A DNA stretch of 64,000 nucleotides, from positions 127,501 through 191,500 of the forward strand of contig NZ_CP079195.1 in NCBI RefSeq assembly GCF_019263805.1, in the 5' to 3' direction. Position 1 is the stretch's first letter. Each line of letters starts with the position of its first letter. The notes below the pieces were generated by a model. It was not told the origin of the DNA, ran no database searches, and saw nothing but the letters and a program-made list of their open reading frames with translations. Position numbers and translations under genes: made by a program. This document shows, piece by piece, positions 25,782-34,445 of this stretch. Source of the DNA: Polaribacter sp. NJDZ03 (GTDB taxonomy: Bacteria; Bacteroidota; Bacteroidia; Flavobacteriales; Flavobacteriaceae).

Positions 25782-26579
25782 TTAACTTTTGTTAATCACA
25801 AATTGTTGTAACGTTTTGTTAAAATTAACAAGTTCTTTAGGAAAAAGGGTGTCAAAAGCATTTGTTGCTATCAATTCTGTAGGAGTCCCAAAATGAAGAG
25901 TATCTTCTGTTAAAAGCATTACTTCATCTGCTAATTGAATAGATAAGTTTATTTCGTGAGAAGAAATAATTACTGTTTTTCCAGTTTCTGTAACTAACTT
26001 TTTTAATAATGAAAATATTTTAATTGTGTGATGCATGTCTAAATGGGCTGTTGGCTCATCTAAAATAATTATTTCTGTATCTTGAGCCAAGGCTCTTGCA
26101 ATTAAAACTCTTTGTAATTGACCATCACTTAATTCATAAAAACGGTTGTTTTTAAGATGTTCTATTTCCGTTTGTTGTAATGCAGTTTCTACTTTTTCGA
26201 TGTCTTTGTTAGAGAGTTTATCAATCCAATTGGTATACGGTTGTCTGCCAAGTGCAATCAATTCGTAAACCGTTAATTGACTTTCTGGCAAACGTTCTGT
26301 TAATACCAAACTTAACTGCTTAGAAAGTGTTGTTTCTGTAATGTCTTTTAAGTTTTTCTGATGGATAAATACAGCACCAGAAATAGGTTGCTGAACTTTA
26401 GAAAGTGTTCTTAAAAGCGTCGATTTTCCAATTCCGTTTTTACCTAAAACAGTGACTAGTTTTCCTTTTTCAATTTCTAAATTGATATTTGAAGCAATAA
26501 TTTTTGAGTGCTTTTTTTGCTGATAACCTATGGATAGATCTTCTGTTTTAAGGATGATATGTTTATTTTCTTGTTTCAA
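25782..26579 (-). CDS. FecE/HmuV-type ABC transporter ATPase
   Basis: 265 residues. Walker A is GKNGIGKSTLL, the signature reads LSDGQLQRVLIARAL (LSGGQ variant), Walker B is IIILDEPTAHLD, and the switch His is in VIISSHEINLS. It would energise uptake of a siderophore, haem or cobalamin together with the FecCD-type permease upstream in the same orientation. A dispersed GC-rich hairpin separates the two genes. No periplasmic binding protein is encoded next to them. Confidence 0.9.
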   Translation of the reverse strand: MKQENKHIILKTEDLSIGYQQKKHSKIIASNINLEIEKGKLVTVLGKNGIGKSTLLRTLSKVQQPISGAVFIHQKNLKDITETTLSKQLSLVLTERLPESQLTVYELIALGRQPYTNWIDKLSNKDIEKVETALQQTEIEHLKNNRFYELSDGQLQRVLIARALAQDTEIIILDEPTAHLDMHHTIKIFSLLKKLVTETGKTVIISSHEINLSIQLADEVMLLTEDTLHFGTPTELIATNAFDTLFPKELVNFNKTLQQFVINKS

Positions 26580-26665
26580 AATTTCAATGTTGCAGAGTTT
26601 AACTTATTTGCTTTTAACTAATTTTCATTATGCTACTTACTTTTTTATTCTTAAACACGCTAGTT

Positions 26666-26700
26666 CCTTCCCTTTGGGAAGGTTAGGGTGGGCTTTTTTT
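26666..26700 (+). repeat. GC-rich hairpin with T-run between the transporter genes
   Basis: CCTTCCC-TTT-GGGAAGG (26666-26682) is followed by TTAGGGTGGGC and seven T. The T-run orients it as a plus-strand terminator, yet both neighbours are minus-strand genes. Very similar sequence occurs widely between flavobacterial genes as I recall, so it is most likely a dispersed repeat. Confidence 0.5.
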
Positions 26701-26702
26701 AA

Positions 26703-27731
26703 TTATACAAACAATCTTTTTTTTCTAATTAGCAACCAAATAACAATTGGTGCACCAAATAACGATGTAATTGCATTTATTGGTAATGTAAATTCGCTTG
26801 TTGGCATTTGTGCTATAGCATCGCAAATCAATAAAACAATAGCACCAATAATAGCTACTGCGGGTAATAAAACCTTATGATTAGAACTAGAAAATAACAT
26901 TCTTGCAATATGCGGAACAGCCAATCCTACAAAAGCAATTGGACCTGAAAAAGCGGTTATTACACCTGTTAAAATACTTGTAATTAGTAAAATAATATTT
27001 CTACTTTTTTTTACATTAACTCCTAAACTCTTGGCATAGTTTTCACCTAATAAAAAACTATTTAAAGGTTTTATAACGGTGATGGTTCCTAAAATTCCGA
27101 TACAGTAAATAATAAGAAAAACGGTAATTTCATTCCAAGTTAAATTACCTAAACTACCAAAACTCCAAAATAAATATTGTTGTATTTGAGCTGCTTCACT
27201 AAAATACGCTAAAACACTAATAACTGCAGATGTTAAGGAGCCAAACATTAACCCTATTATTAAAATAGACATGGTATTTCTAACTCTGTTTGCTGCAATA
27301 ATTACAGCAGATAAAACTAAAAAGGCACCTAAACTTGCTGCAATAGGTAAAGACCAATTAGAGATAGAACTTGCCAGAAAAAAGCTTCCAAAAACAGAAG
27401 AACCTAAAATTAAAATAGCTACACCTAAACTTGCTCCAGAAGAAATACCCAATACAAAAGGACCCGCCAAGGGATTTCTAAATAAGGTTTGCATTAGTAA
27501 ACCACAAATAGACAAGCCAGAACCTACTAAAATAGCAGTTATAGCTTTAGGTACTCTAAAATTTATAATAATGGTCTCCCAACTTTCCTTGGTTACATTA
27601 CCACCAAAAAGGCTATTAAAAATATCTTTAAACGGAATTGAAACAGACCCAAAACTGATGTTCAAAAAGAACAAAAGCACTAGTGAAATAGATAATAAAA
27701 AGAAGTGTTTTGTGTATGATTTGTTTTCCAT
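26703..27731 (-). CDS. FecCD-family ABC transporter permease
   Basis: 342 residues with about ten hydrophobic segments, as in BtuC/FhuB-type permeases. FecCD motifs include FRVPKAITAILVGSGLSICGLLMQTLFRNPLAGPFVLGIS and the ATPase-contact region GPIAFVGLAVPHIARMLFSS. It should form the membrane channel for a metal-chelate or cobalamin with the downstream ATPase. Cobalamin is an attractive possibility because the window also holds a cobalamin adenosyltransferase and a B12-type photoregulator, but substrate cannot be read from this sequence. Confidence 0.9.
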   Translation of the reverse strand: MENKSYTKHFFLLSISLVLLFFLNISFGSVSIPFKDIFNSLFGGNVTKESWETIIINFRVPKAITAILVGSGLSICGLLMQTLFRNPLAGPFVLGISSGASLGVAILILGSSVFGSFFLASSISNWSLPIAASLGAFLVLSAVIIAANRVRNTMSILIIGLMFGSLTSAVISVLAYFSEAAQIQQYLFWSFGSLGNLTWNEITVFLIIYCIGILGTITVIKPLNSFLLGENYAKSLGVNVKKSRNIILLITSILTGVITAFSGPIAFVGLAVPHIARMLFSSSNHKVLLPAVAIIGAIVLLICDAIAQMPTSEFTLPINAITSLFGAPIVIWLLIRKKRLFV

Positions 27732-27793
27732 TGATGGTTGGTCTGGTTATGCGCAGTCTAAACGTATTTTTAAACCTCTATAAAACTGCCTAT

Positions 27794-27826
27794 ATCTTCA
27801 AGTTAAAATCTTTTTAACTTGAAGAT
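27794..27826 (-). terminator. Probable terminator after rdgB
   Basis: ATCTTCAAGTTAAAA and TTTTTAACTTGAAGAT form a near-perfect 14-15-bp stem with a short loop, located 20 bp past the rdgB stop. The following T-run is weak. Confidence 0.6.
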
Positions 27827-27845
27827 AATGTTCTAGAGTTTTGTT

Positions 27846-28427
27846 TTAATAATTATATTTTGATAAAAATTTCACTAATTTCTGAATTGCAATTCCTCTA
27901 TGAGAAATGATGTTTTTTTCTTCCGAAGTCATTTCTGCAAAAGATTTTTCAAAACCTTTTGGTTTAAAAATCGGATCATATCCAAAACCTTTTTCTCCGT
28001 GTTTTTTTTCTAAAATGTCTCCTCTACAAATTCCTTCGAAAAGAAAATTCTCGTCATTTAAGTTTAAAGCAACTGCGGTTCTAAATTGTGCTTTTCTGTT
28101 GTCAGCGGCTTTTAAATCTACCAATAATTTTTGCATATTGTTTTCAGAATTAGAAGGCTCTCCTGCAAAACGTGCAGAATATACACCTGGTTTTCCATCT
28201 AAACTCTCTACTTCTAAACCGGTATCATCTGCAAAACAATTATAACCAAATTTTTTGGTAATGTAATCTGCCTTTAATTTAGCGTTTCCCTCTAAAGTGG
28301 TTTCTGTTTCTTCTATTTCATCAAAACAATTAATATCTTTTAAACTCAATAATTGTATTGAATCTGGTAACATTTCCTGAACTTCTCTCAGTTTGTTAAG
28401 GTTATTTGTAGCAAATACTAATTTCAT
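27846..28427 (-). CDS. rdgB: Non-canonical purine NTP pyrophosphatase (RdgB/HAM1)
   Basis: 193 residues. The N-terminal phosphate-binding loop is KLVFATNNLNKLREVQEML, the metal site FADDTGLEVESLDGKPGVYSARFAG, and the C-terminal block GFGYDPIFKPKGFEKSFAEM then SHRGIAIQKL. It removes (d)ITP and XTP from the nucleotide pool. Length is standard. Stands alone with a hairpin behind it. Confidence 0.96.
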   Translation of the reverse strand: MKLVFATNNLNKLREVQEMLPDSIQLLSLKDINCFDEIEETETTLEGNAKLKADYITKKFGYNCFADDTGLEVESLDGKPGVYSARFAGEPSNSENNMQKLLVDLKAADNRKAQFRTAVALNLNDENFLFEGICRGDILEKKHGEKGFGYDPIFKPKGFEKSFAEMTSEEKNIISHRGIAIQKLVKFLSKYNY

Positions 28428-28601
28428 AATTTTAATTACATGGTTAAAAAATTAAGAAACAAAGTTACAACGTTTTTAAGTCTGAAAATGTTGTAAAGTT
28501 AAAATAGTGTAATGGTAATAAAGTGTAAAAATTACCAGATATAAAATGTAATAAAGTTTGTATTTAATTAATATCTAAAAAAACTTAAATGTACTTTATA
28601 A

Positions 28602-29075
28602 TTACTCATGATGATACGGCTCATTCTTTAAAATAGTAAAACCTCTGTACAATTGCTCAACAATAAAAAGACGAATCATTTGGTGAGAAAAGGTCATTTT
28701 TGATAATGATATTTTTCCGACAGACTTTTTATAAACCGCATCCGAAAAACCATAAGGTCCGCCAATTACTAAAACTAATTGCTTAATTCCTGCATTCATT
28801 TTCTTTTGTAAATATTTAGAAAACTCAATAGAGGTAAAGTGTTTGCCTTTATCATCTAATAAAACCAAATTATCTGTATTTTGTAATTTAGATAAAATGA
28901 GTTCTCCTTCTTTTTCTTTTTGTTGAATTTCGCTAAGGTTTTTTACATTTTTAATATCAGGAATTATTTCTAACTCAAACTTTATATAATGTTTTAACCT
29001 GTTTTGATATTCATCAATTAACTGAATTAGGTGTTTATTGTCAGTTTTACCAATTGTTAGTAGTTTTATTTTCAT
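28602..29075 (-). CDS. rlmH: 23S rRNA pseudouridine-1915 N3-methyltransferase RlmH
   Basis: 157 residues of the SPOUT methyltransferase fold, starting MKIKLLTIGKTDNKHL; an earlier in-frame ATG three codons upstream is rejected because the coupled start fits better. The knot is LVLVIGGPYGFSDAV and the C-terminus is the conserved FSHQMIRLFIVEQLYRGFTILKNEPYHHE. Its ATG overlaps the stop codon of the upstream secreted-protein gene (TAATG), so the two are translationally coupled. Confidence 0.95.
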   Translation of the reverse strand: MKIKLLTIGKTDNKHLIQLIDEYQNRLKHYIKFELEIIPDIKNVKNLSEIQQKEKEGELILSKLQNTDNLVLLDDKGKHFTSIEFSKYLQKKMNAGIKQLVLVIGGPYGFSDAVYKKSVGKISLSKMTFSHQMIRLFIVEQLYRGFTILKNEPYHHE

Positions 29076-29881
29076 TAGAAACAATGTTTTGTATGATAAG
29101 CACTTTGTTTAAATACACCTTTACCAGATTTACTTAAAGTGTTATAAGAGGCTAACCAGTCTAATCTAAAATCTGACCAATTATTATTTTTAAGTAATTT
29201 TTTTAATAAACTATCCGATAAATGTCCGCCGCTAATAAAATATTCTCCATTAGGTTTAATCAATAAAAAACTACTGCTATATATTATTTTAAAGAAAGCA
29301 TTTTTAAAAAGACCTCTATCTTTTATCCAATTAACTTCCGGGTATTCTTTTCTATATCCGTAATCATAATTATAAACATTAAATATTTCGCCACCAAGTT
29401 TTTTAAATTTTTTATTACACTTCTGTAGTGCCTCTATTGATTTTTTTGTGTTAGATTGATTTTTTTTAAAATCATAATCAGCATGTTTTATTTTAGAATG
29501 ATTTTTTACATGTCTTTTATAATTTTTTAAATTTGTATTAGAATCATATAATGTATCTCTAAAACGAATCATTAAAAAAGCATTTTTATCAATTTTTAAA
29601 TTGCTATTTCTACTCAGAAATTTTCGAACTTGAGTATAGCCCAATGTATCTGTAGTTCCAAATTTATATTTATAAACCACTTTGTTAATGTTTAAAGAGT
29701 CGGTTTTAAAATTTAAACATTTTAAAACAACCAAATTGCATTTTTTAGAATAAGTAATAGAATCTATGGGACTCATATTCTCGTCTATATATTTTACAGA
29801 CTGAGAAAAACTAAAAAAATAGCTAAAGAGCAAAGTTAAAAAGAACAGTTTTCTTTTCATTTTCATACAAGATTTCTTCAA
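29075..29881 (-). CDS. Secreted protein of unknown function coupled to rlmH
   Basis: 268 residues with a signal peptide; MKRKLFFLTLLFSYFFSFSQ (starting at 29860) is a better start than the first Met at 29881. The mature part is basic and rich in Lys, Asn and Tyr (KNYKRHVKNHSKIKHADYDF), ending SGKGVFKQSAYHTKHCF. No family recognised. The stop overlaps the rlmH start, and the gene is divergent from nadC with under 60 bp between them. Confidence 0.6.
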   Translation of the reverse strand: MKKSCMKMKRKLFFLTLLFSYFFSFSQSVKYIDENMSPIDSITYSKKCNLVVLKCLNFKTDSLNINKVVYKYKFGTTDTLGYTQVRKFLSRNSNLKIDKNAFLMIRFRDTLYDSNTNLKNYKRHVKNHSKIKHADYDFKKNQSNTKKSIEALQKCNKKFKKLGGEIFNVYNYDYGYRKEYPEVNWIKDRGLFKNAFFKIIYSSSFLLIKPNGEYFISGGHLSDSLLKKLLKNNNWSDFRLDWLASYNTLSKSGKGVFKQSAYHTKHCF

Positions 29882-29918
29882 AAATACTATATTTTTGGAA
29901 TGATAAAAATATTATGCA

Positions 29919-30776
29919 ATGATATCACAAAAACAATTTCAAAACGAGTTAGATTTAATTATAAAAAATGCAATTAGAGAAGATATTGGAGATGGAGATC
30001 ATACCTCACTTTCTTGTATTCCTTCGGATGCAAAAGGAAAGGCTAAATTGTTGGTAAAAGAAGACGGAATTATAGCAGGAGTAGAATTTGCAAAACAAGT
30101 TTTTAGTTATGTTGATGCAGATTTAGAAATAGAAACCTTTATAAATGATGGAGAAGATGTAAAATATGGAGATATTGTTTTTCATGTTTCTGGTAAATCT
30201 CAATCTATTTTAATGGCAGAACGTTTGGTTTTAAATGCCATGCAAAGAATGTCTGCAATTGCTACAAAAACAGCCTTTTTCGCAAACTTATTAAAGGGAA
30301 CAAAAACCAAAGTTTTAGATACAAGAAAAACCACACCAGGAATTAGGGCTATTGAAAAATGGGCTGTAAAAATTGGTGGAGGAGAAAATCATCGTTTTGC
30401 ATTGTATGATATGGTGATGATTAAAGACAATCATATAGATTTTGCTGGCGGAATTACAGCTGCAATTACCAAAACGAAGAAATATTTAGCAGAGAAAAAC
30501 ATCGATATTAAAATTATTGTGGAAGCTAGAAATTTAGAAGAAATTAAAGAAATTTTATCTAATGAAGGTGTTTACAGAATTTTAATAGACAACTTTAATT
30601 ATGAAGATACAAAAAAAGCAGTTGCGCTAATTGGTGATACGTGCTTAACAGAATCTTCTGGTGGAATTAACGAAGATACCATTAGAAAATATGCAGAATG
30701 TGGTGTAGATTTTATTTCTTCTGGTGCATTAACACATTCAGTTTATAATTTAGACTTAAGTTTAAAAGCGTTTTAA
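29919..30776 (+). CDS. nadC: Nicotinate-nucleotide diphosphorylase (carboxylating)
   Basis: 285 residues. It makes nicotinate mononucleotide from quinolinate and PRPP in de novo NAD synthesis. The family marks are EDIGDGDHTSLSCIP near the N-terminus, LNAMQRMSAIATKT, DTRKTTPGIRAIEKWAV (substrate-binding Arg/Lys), GGGENHRFALYDMVMIKDNH, and the C-terminal barrel strands ILIDNF and ESSGGI. A -7-like TATTTTTG lies at 29890-29897, close to the start codon. Confidence 0.96.
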   Translation: MISQKQFQNELDLIIKNAIREDIGDGDHTSLSCIPSDAKGKAKLLVKEDGIIAGVEFAKQVFSYVDADLEIETFINDGEDVKYGDIVFHVSGKSQSILMAERLVLNAMQRMSAIATKTAFFANLLKGTKTKVLDTRKTTPGIRAIEKWAVKIGGGENHRFALYDMVMIKDNHIDFAGGITAAITKTKKYLAEKNIDIKIIVEARNLEEIKEILSNEGVYRILIDNFNYEDTKKAVALIGDTCLTESSGGINEDTIRKYAECGVDFISSGALTHSVYNLDLSLKAF

Positions 30777-30887
30777 AAAAGAGTTACAAAATAGCAAAGT
30801 AGCATAGTTACAAAGTTTGACTTTGCTACTCTGTTACTAATTTAAACCTTGTTACTATTTTAAACTTTGTAACTAAAATAAAAAAAA
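30777..30887. repeat. GTTACAAAGTAGCAAAGT-type simple-repeat spacer
   Basis: This spacer is built of short variants of GTTACAAAGT and GTAGCATAGTTAC in direct and inverted orientation (for example CAAAGTTTGACTTTGC). A related spacer lies at 33947-34062 before the broken four-helix-bundle gene. It looks like expanded short repeats, not a regulated promoter. Confidence 0.5.
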
Positions 30888-32990
30888 ATGAAAAAATATA
30901 TAACAATTGCAGCTTCATTGATATTGATGATTTCTTGTAATACGAAAGAAACAAAAAAAGAAAACACTATGGATATATCTAAAAATCCTCTATTAGTAAA
31001 AAGTACGTTAGAATATGGAACTCCTGATTTTACTAAAATAAAATCGGAAGATTTTTTACCTGCTATTTTAGAAGGTATGAGATTGCAAAACGCAGCAATT
31101 AAAAAAATCACAGAAAATACAGAAACACCAACTTTTACAAATACTATTTTAGCTTTAGAAGAAAGTAGTACTGTTTTAGATAATGTAAATTCGGTTTTTT
31201 CTGGACTTACTGGCGCAAATACAGATGATATCCTTAAAGAAAATCAAAAAGAATTAGCTCCAAAATTTTCTAAGCATTCTGATGAAATTTTACTAAATAC
31301 AAAATTGTTTGCTAAAGTTAAGGTGGTTTATAATGGTCTTGCTGATGCAAATTTAGATGAAGAATCTAAGCATTTAGTTGGTGAGTATTTTAAGAATTTT
31401 TCTAAAGCAGGCGCAAATTTATCCGAAGAAAAAAAGGAGAAATTAAAAGAAATTAATTCTGAAATAGCAAGTTTATCAAATGATTTTGGTAAGAAATTAT
31501 TAGACGCCAGTAAAAAAGGCGGAATTATAATTGCTGATAAAACAAAATTAAAAGGTTTTTCTGATGAAAAGATAGCTTCTTTAGAAAAGGATGGAAAGTA
31601 TGAAATTCAGTTGATAAATACAACTCAGCAACCCGCTTTACAAACTTTAGAAAACAGAGAAACTAGAAAACAATTATTTGAAAAATCGATTCACAGAGCA
31701 GATACAGGTAAATACGATACAAGTGATCTTGTTTTAAAAATGACAAAGTTAAGAGCAGAAAAAGCTCAGATTTTAGGTTTTGAAAACTATGCAAGTTGGA
31801 GTTTACAAGGAACGATGGCTGCAACACCAGACAAGGTTTTTAACATGTTTAAAAATTTAATTCCGGGTTCTTTAGACAAAGCAGCATCTGAAATAAAGGA
31901 GATTCAGGCAGAAATTAATAAAGAAGGTGAAGACTTTAAACTAGCGCCTTATGATTGGAATTATTATGCAGAAAAAGTACGTAAATCTAAATATAACTTA
32001 AATGAAGATGATGTAAAACCTTATTTTGAAATGACCAACGTTTTAGAAAAAGGAGTTTTTTATGCAGCAACAAAATTATACGGAATTACCTTTAAAAAAC
32101 GTACAGACATACCAACGTATCACCCAGATGTTGTGGTCTATGAATTGTTTGAAGAAGACGGAAGTAAATTAGGGTTATTCTTTGGCGATTATTTTGCGAG
32201 AGACAGTAAACGTGGTGGTGCTTGGATGAGTAGTTTTGTAAAACAATCTAAATTACGTAACCAAAAACCAGTAATCTATAATGTGTGTAACTCACCAAAA
32301 CCAGCAGCAGGAGAACCTGCATTAATTAGTTTTGATGAGGTAGAAACCATGTTTCATGAGTTTGGCCATGCATTACACGGTTTTTTCGGAAATCAAAAAT
32401 ATGCTTCAATTTCTGGTACTAGTACAGCAAGAGATTTTGTAGAATTTCCTTCTCAGTTTAACGAGAACTGGGCAACACACCCAGAAATTTTAAACAACTA
32501 CGCAGTTCACTACAAAACAGGAGAGGTGATTCCGGCTGAATTATTACAAAAAATTAAAGATGCAGGTACTTTTAACCAAGGGTATTCTATGATAGAAAAC
32601 TTATGTTCTTCTAGTTTAGATATGAAATGGCATACAATTTCTGTAAATGATAAAATTGAAGATGTTGCTAAGTTTGAAGCTGAAGCTTTAAAAAGTATGA
32701 ATCTTAATGTTAGTGAAATTCCACCAAGATACAGATCTACTTATTTTGCTCATATTTTTAGTAGTGGATATTCTGCTGGATATTATTCTTATTTATGGAC
32801 AGAAATGTTAAGTCATGATGCATACGGTTGGTTTAAAGAAAACGGATTGTTAACTAGAGAAAACGGACAGAAATTTCGTGAACAAGTTTTATCTAAAGGA
32901 AATACAATGGATTATGCAGAAATGTATAAAACATTTGCAGGGAGAGATCCTAAGGCAGCACCAATGTTAGAAGCAAGAGGTTTAAAATAA
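30888..32990 (+). CDS. dcp: M3-family oligopeptidase (Dcp-type), lipoprotein
   Basis: 700 residues. Signal peptide MKKYITIAASLILMISC with lipobox Cys. The zinc motif H490-EFG-H494 lies in MFHEFGHALHGFFG, with the following helix supplying the third ligand Glu. The long N-terminal helical half and the C-terminal ARDFVEFPSQFNENWATHPE to EMYKTFAGRDPKAAPMLEARGL blocks match the Dcp/OpdA family (carboxy-dipeptidase or oligopeptidase A type). Anchored in the cell envelope it should break down peptides outside the cytoplasm. It heads a co-directional run with the NlpE-like and pentapeptide genes. Confidence 0.92.
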   Translation: MKKYITIAASLILMISCNTKETKKENTMDISKNPLLVKSTLEYGTPDFTKIKSEDFLPAILEGMRLQNAAIKKITENTETPTFTNTILALEESSTVLDNVNSVFSGLTGANTDDILKENQKELAPKFSKHSDEILLNTKLFAKVKVVYNGLADANLDEESKHLVGEYFKNFSKAGANLSEEKKEKLKEINSEIASLSNDFGKKLLDASKKGGIIIADKTKLKGFSDEKIASLEKDGKYEIQLINTTQQPALQTLENRETRKQLFEKSIHRADTGKYDTSDLVLKMTKLRAEKAQILGFENYASWSLQGTMAATPDKVFNMFKNLIPGSLDKAASEIKEIQAEINKEGEDFKLAPYDWNYYAEKVRKSKYNLNEDDVKPYFEMTNVLEKGVFYAATKLYGITFKKRTDIPTYHPDVVVYELFEEDGSKLGLFFGDYFARDSKRGGAWMSSFVKQSKLRNQKPVIYNVCNSPKPAAGEPALISFDEVETMFHEFGHALHGFFGNQKYASISGTSTARDFVEFPSQFNENWATHPEILNNYAVHYKTGEVIPAELLQKIKDAGTFNQGYSMIENLCSSSLDMKWHTISVNDKIEDVAKFEAEALKSMNLNVSEIPPRYRSTYFAHIFSSGYSAGYYSYLWTEMLSHDAYGWFKENGLLTRENGQKFREQVLSKGNTMDYAEMYKTFAGRDPKAAPMLEARGLK

Positions 32991-32998
32991 AATATAAA

Positions 32999-33367
32999 AT
33001 GAAACATATTATAAAAGTTATAGTAGTAGTTTGTATCCTGTTTTCAGCGTGTAAAAATAATACTCCACAAGATGTTACTGGCGTTTATATTGGCGAATTT
33101 CCATGTGCAAGTTGTACGGGAATCGATAATAAAATGACGTTAAATTCCGATGGAACTTTTCTTTTAGAGAGCGTCTATAAAGGACAAGGTGATGATACTG
33201 TTTTTACAAAAACAGGAAATTATTCCGTTGAAAACGGAAAAGTAATTTTAGCGTTAGAAACGAGTCCTTTTAAATATGAAATTGGCGACAATTATATTGA
33301 AATGTTAGATATTGATGGTCATAAAATTGAAAGTGAGTTGAATTATAAATTAACAAAACAAGAATAA
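32999..33367 (+). CDS. NlpE N-terminal domain lipoprotein (copper homeostasis-like)
   Basis: 122 residues. Lipoprotein signal MKHIIKVIVVVCILFSAC, then one lipocalin-like barrel with the NlpE hallmark YIGEFPCASCTGIDNKMTLNSDGTF, including the Cys-x-x-Cys of the NlpE N-terminal domain (CASC). In enterobacteria NlpE signals envelope and copper stress; here only the first domain is present. It starts eight bases after the M3 peptidase gene and is followed closely by the pentapeptide-repeat gene, so the three are probably one operon. Confidence 0.85.
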   Translation: MKHIIKVIVVVCILFSACKNNTPQDVTGVYIGEFPCASCTGIDNKMTLNSDGTFLLESVYKGQGDDTVFTKTGNYSVENGKVILALETSPFKYEIGDNYIEMLDIDGHKIESELNYKLTKQE

Positions 33368-33373
33368 GTTTAG

Positions 33374-33946
33374 ATGACAGAAACTTATTTTGAAAGTGAA
33401 GATTTTACTAAAATTGATTTCTCAAAAACGAAAATCAACAAAGGAGAATATGACAATTGTACATTTACCGATTGTAATTTCGAAAATGTACACGCATCAA
33501 ATATTCAATTTGTAGAATGTGAATTTATAACTTGTAATTTTAGCAATGCAGTTGTAGATAATTCTGCTTTTAAAGAAGTGAGTTTTATCAATTGTAAAAT
33601 GATTGGTGTAAAATTTAATGAATGCGATCCTTTTTTATTACAGTTTACTTTTAAAGAGTGTCAATTAAGTTTTTCGTCCTTTTATCAATTAAAAATTCCG
33701 AGTACAAAGTTTGTGAATTGTAATTTGCAAGAAGTAGACTTTACAGAAGCTACTGTAACAAATGCTGTTTTTGATAATAGTGATTTAAAAGGCACTATTT
33801 TTGATAGAACTAATCTAGAAAAGTCAGATTTTAGAACTGCGTTTAATTTTAATATCAATCCTGAGAGTAATCGTTTAAAAGGAGCAAAGTTTAGTAAAGA
33901 AAATATTTTGGGACTTTTAACTGAGTATAAAATTGTAGTTGAATAA
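33374..33946 (+). CDS. Pentapeptide repeat protein
   Basis: 190 residues of pentapeptide repeats (A(D/N)LxX type), seen as the recurring central F/L at every fifth position: for example NCTFTDCNFENVHASNIQF, then NCNLQEVDFTEATVTNAVF and SDLKGTIFDRTNLEKSDF. This forms a right-handed quadrilateral beta-helix. Cysteines recur at the second turn position. Such proteins range from gyrase-protecting Qnr-like factors to structural proteins; nothing here assigns one. It is seven bases downstream of the NlpE-like gene. Confidence 0.85.
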   Translation: MTETYFESEDFTKIDFSKTKINKGEYDNCTFTDCNFENVHASNIQFVECEFITCNFSNAVVDNSAFKEVSFINCKMIGVKFNECDPFLLQFTFKECQLSFSSFYQLKIPSTKFVNCNLQEVDFTEATVTNAVFDNSDLKGTIFDRTNLEKSDFRTAFNFNINPESNRLKGAKFSKENILGLLTEYKIVVE

Positions 33947-34062
33947 AGTAACAGAGTTACAAAGTAGCAAAGTAGAAAAGTTACAGAGTTTTAAAGTAAC
34001 AAGTTAAACTTTGCAACTTTGAAACCACTTTTAACTTTGCCACACTAATTAAAAAAAAGAAC
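33947..34062. repeat. Second GTTACAAAGTAGCAAAGT-type spacer
   Basis: The spacer contains GAGTTACAAAGTAGCAAAGT and several related copies (GTTACAGAGTTTTAAAGTAAC, AACTTTGCAACTTTG), recalling the spacer at 30777-30887. It immediately precedes the broken four-helix-bundle gene. Confidence 0.5.
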
Positions 34063-34397
34063 ATGAAAACGTTTAGAGATTTGTTAGTTTGGCAAAAGTC
34101 GATGAACTTTGTTGCTAAAATTTATAAAGTATCTAAATTATTTCCAAAAGAAGAAACATTTGGTTTAACTTCTCAATTAAGGAGATCTGCAGTTTCAATA
34201 CCTAGTAATATTTCTGAAGGCTATGGTAGAGAAGGAATGAAAGATTATCTTCGGTTTTTGAATTATAAACACAATTAGAAATTGCTTTTAATTTAGAGTA
34301 TATAAAAAAAGAAGAATTTAATAAATTATATGAACTTTCAAGAGAAATAGAACGAATGTTATCAAGTTTTTATAAGAAGTATAAAATCAAAACATAA
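34063..34397 (+). pseudogene. Four-helix-bundle protein (23S IVS-like), frameshifted
   Basis: The first 67 codons read MKTFRDLLVWQKSMNFVAKI then LTSQLRRSAVSIPSNISEGYG and DYLRFLN, the standard N-terminus of the four-helix-bundle family first seen in 23S rRNA intervening sequences. After RFLN the frame shifts and stops at 34278. The remaining family sequence, TQLEIAFNLEYIKKEEFNKL and SREIERMLSSFYKKYKIKT, continues in another frame to a stop at 34395-34397. The block between (usually a SxGSLxELxTQ segment) is missing, so a deletion of roughly 25 bases removed it and changed the frame. The gene lacks the middle of helix 3 and is almost certainly non-functional. Confidence 0.8.
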
Positions 34398-34445
34398 TTA
34401 AACTTTGTTGCTTTGATACTAAATTTAACGATGTAACTACAAAAA

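Noticed and set aside
26666..26700. Terminator for the FecCD gene
   Set aside because: The T-run is on the wrong strand for either neighbour; treated as a dispersed hairpin.
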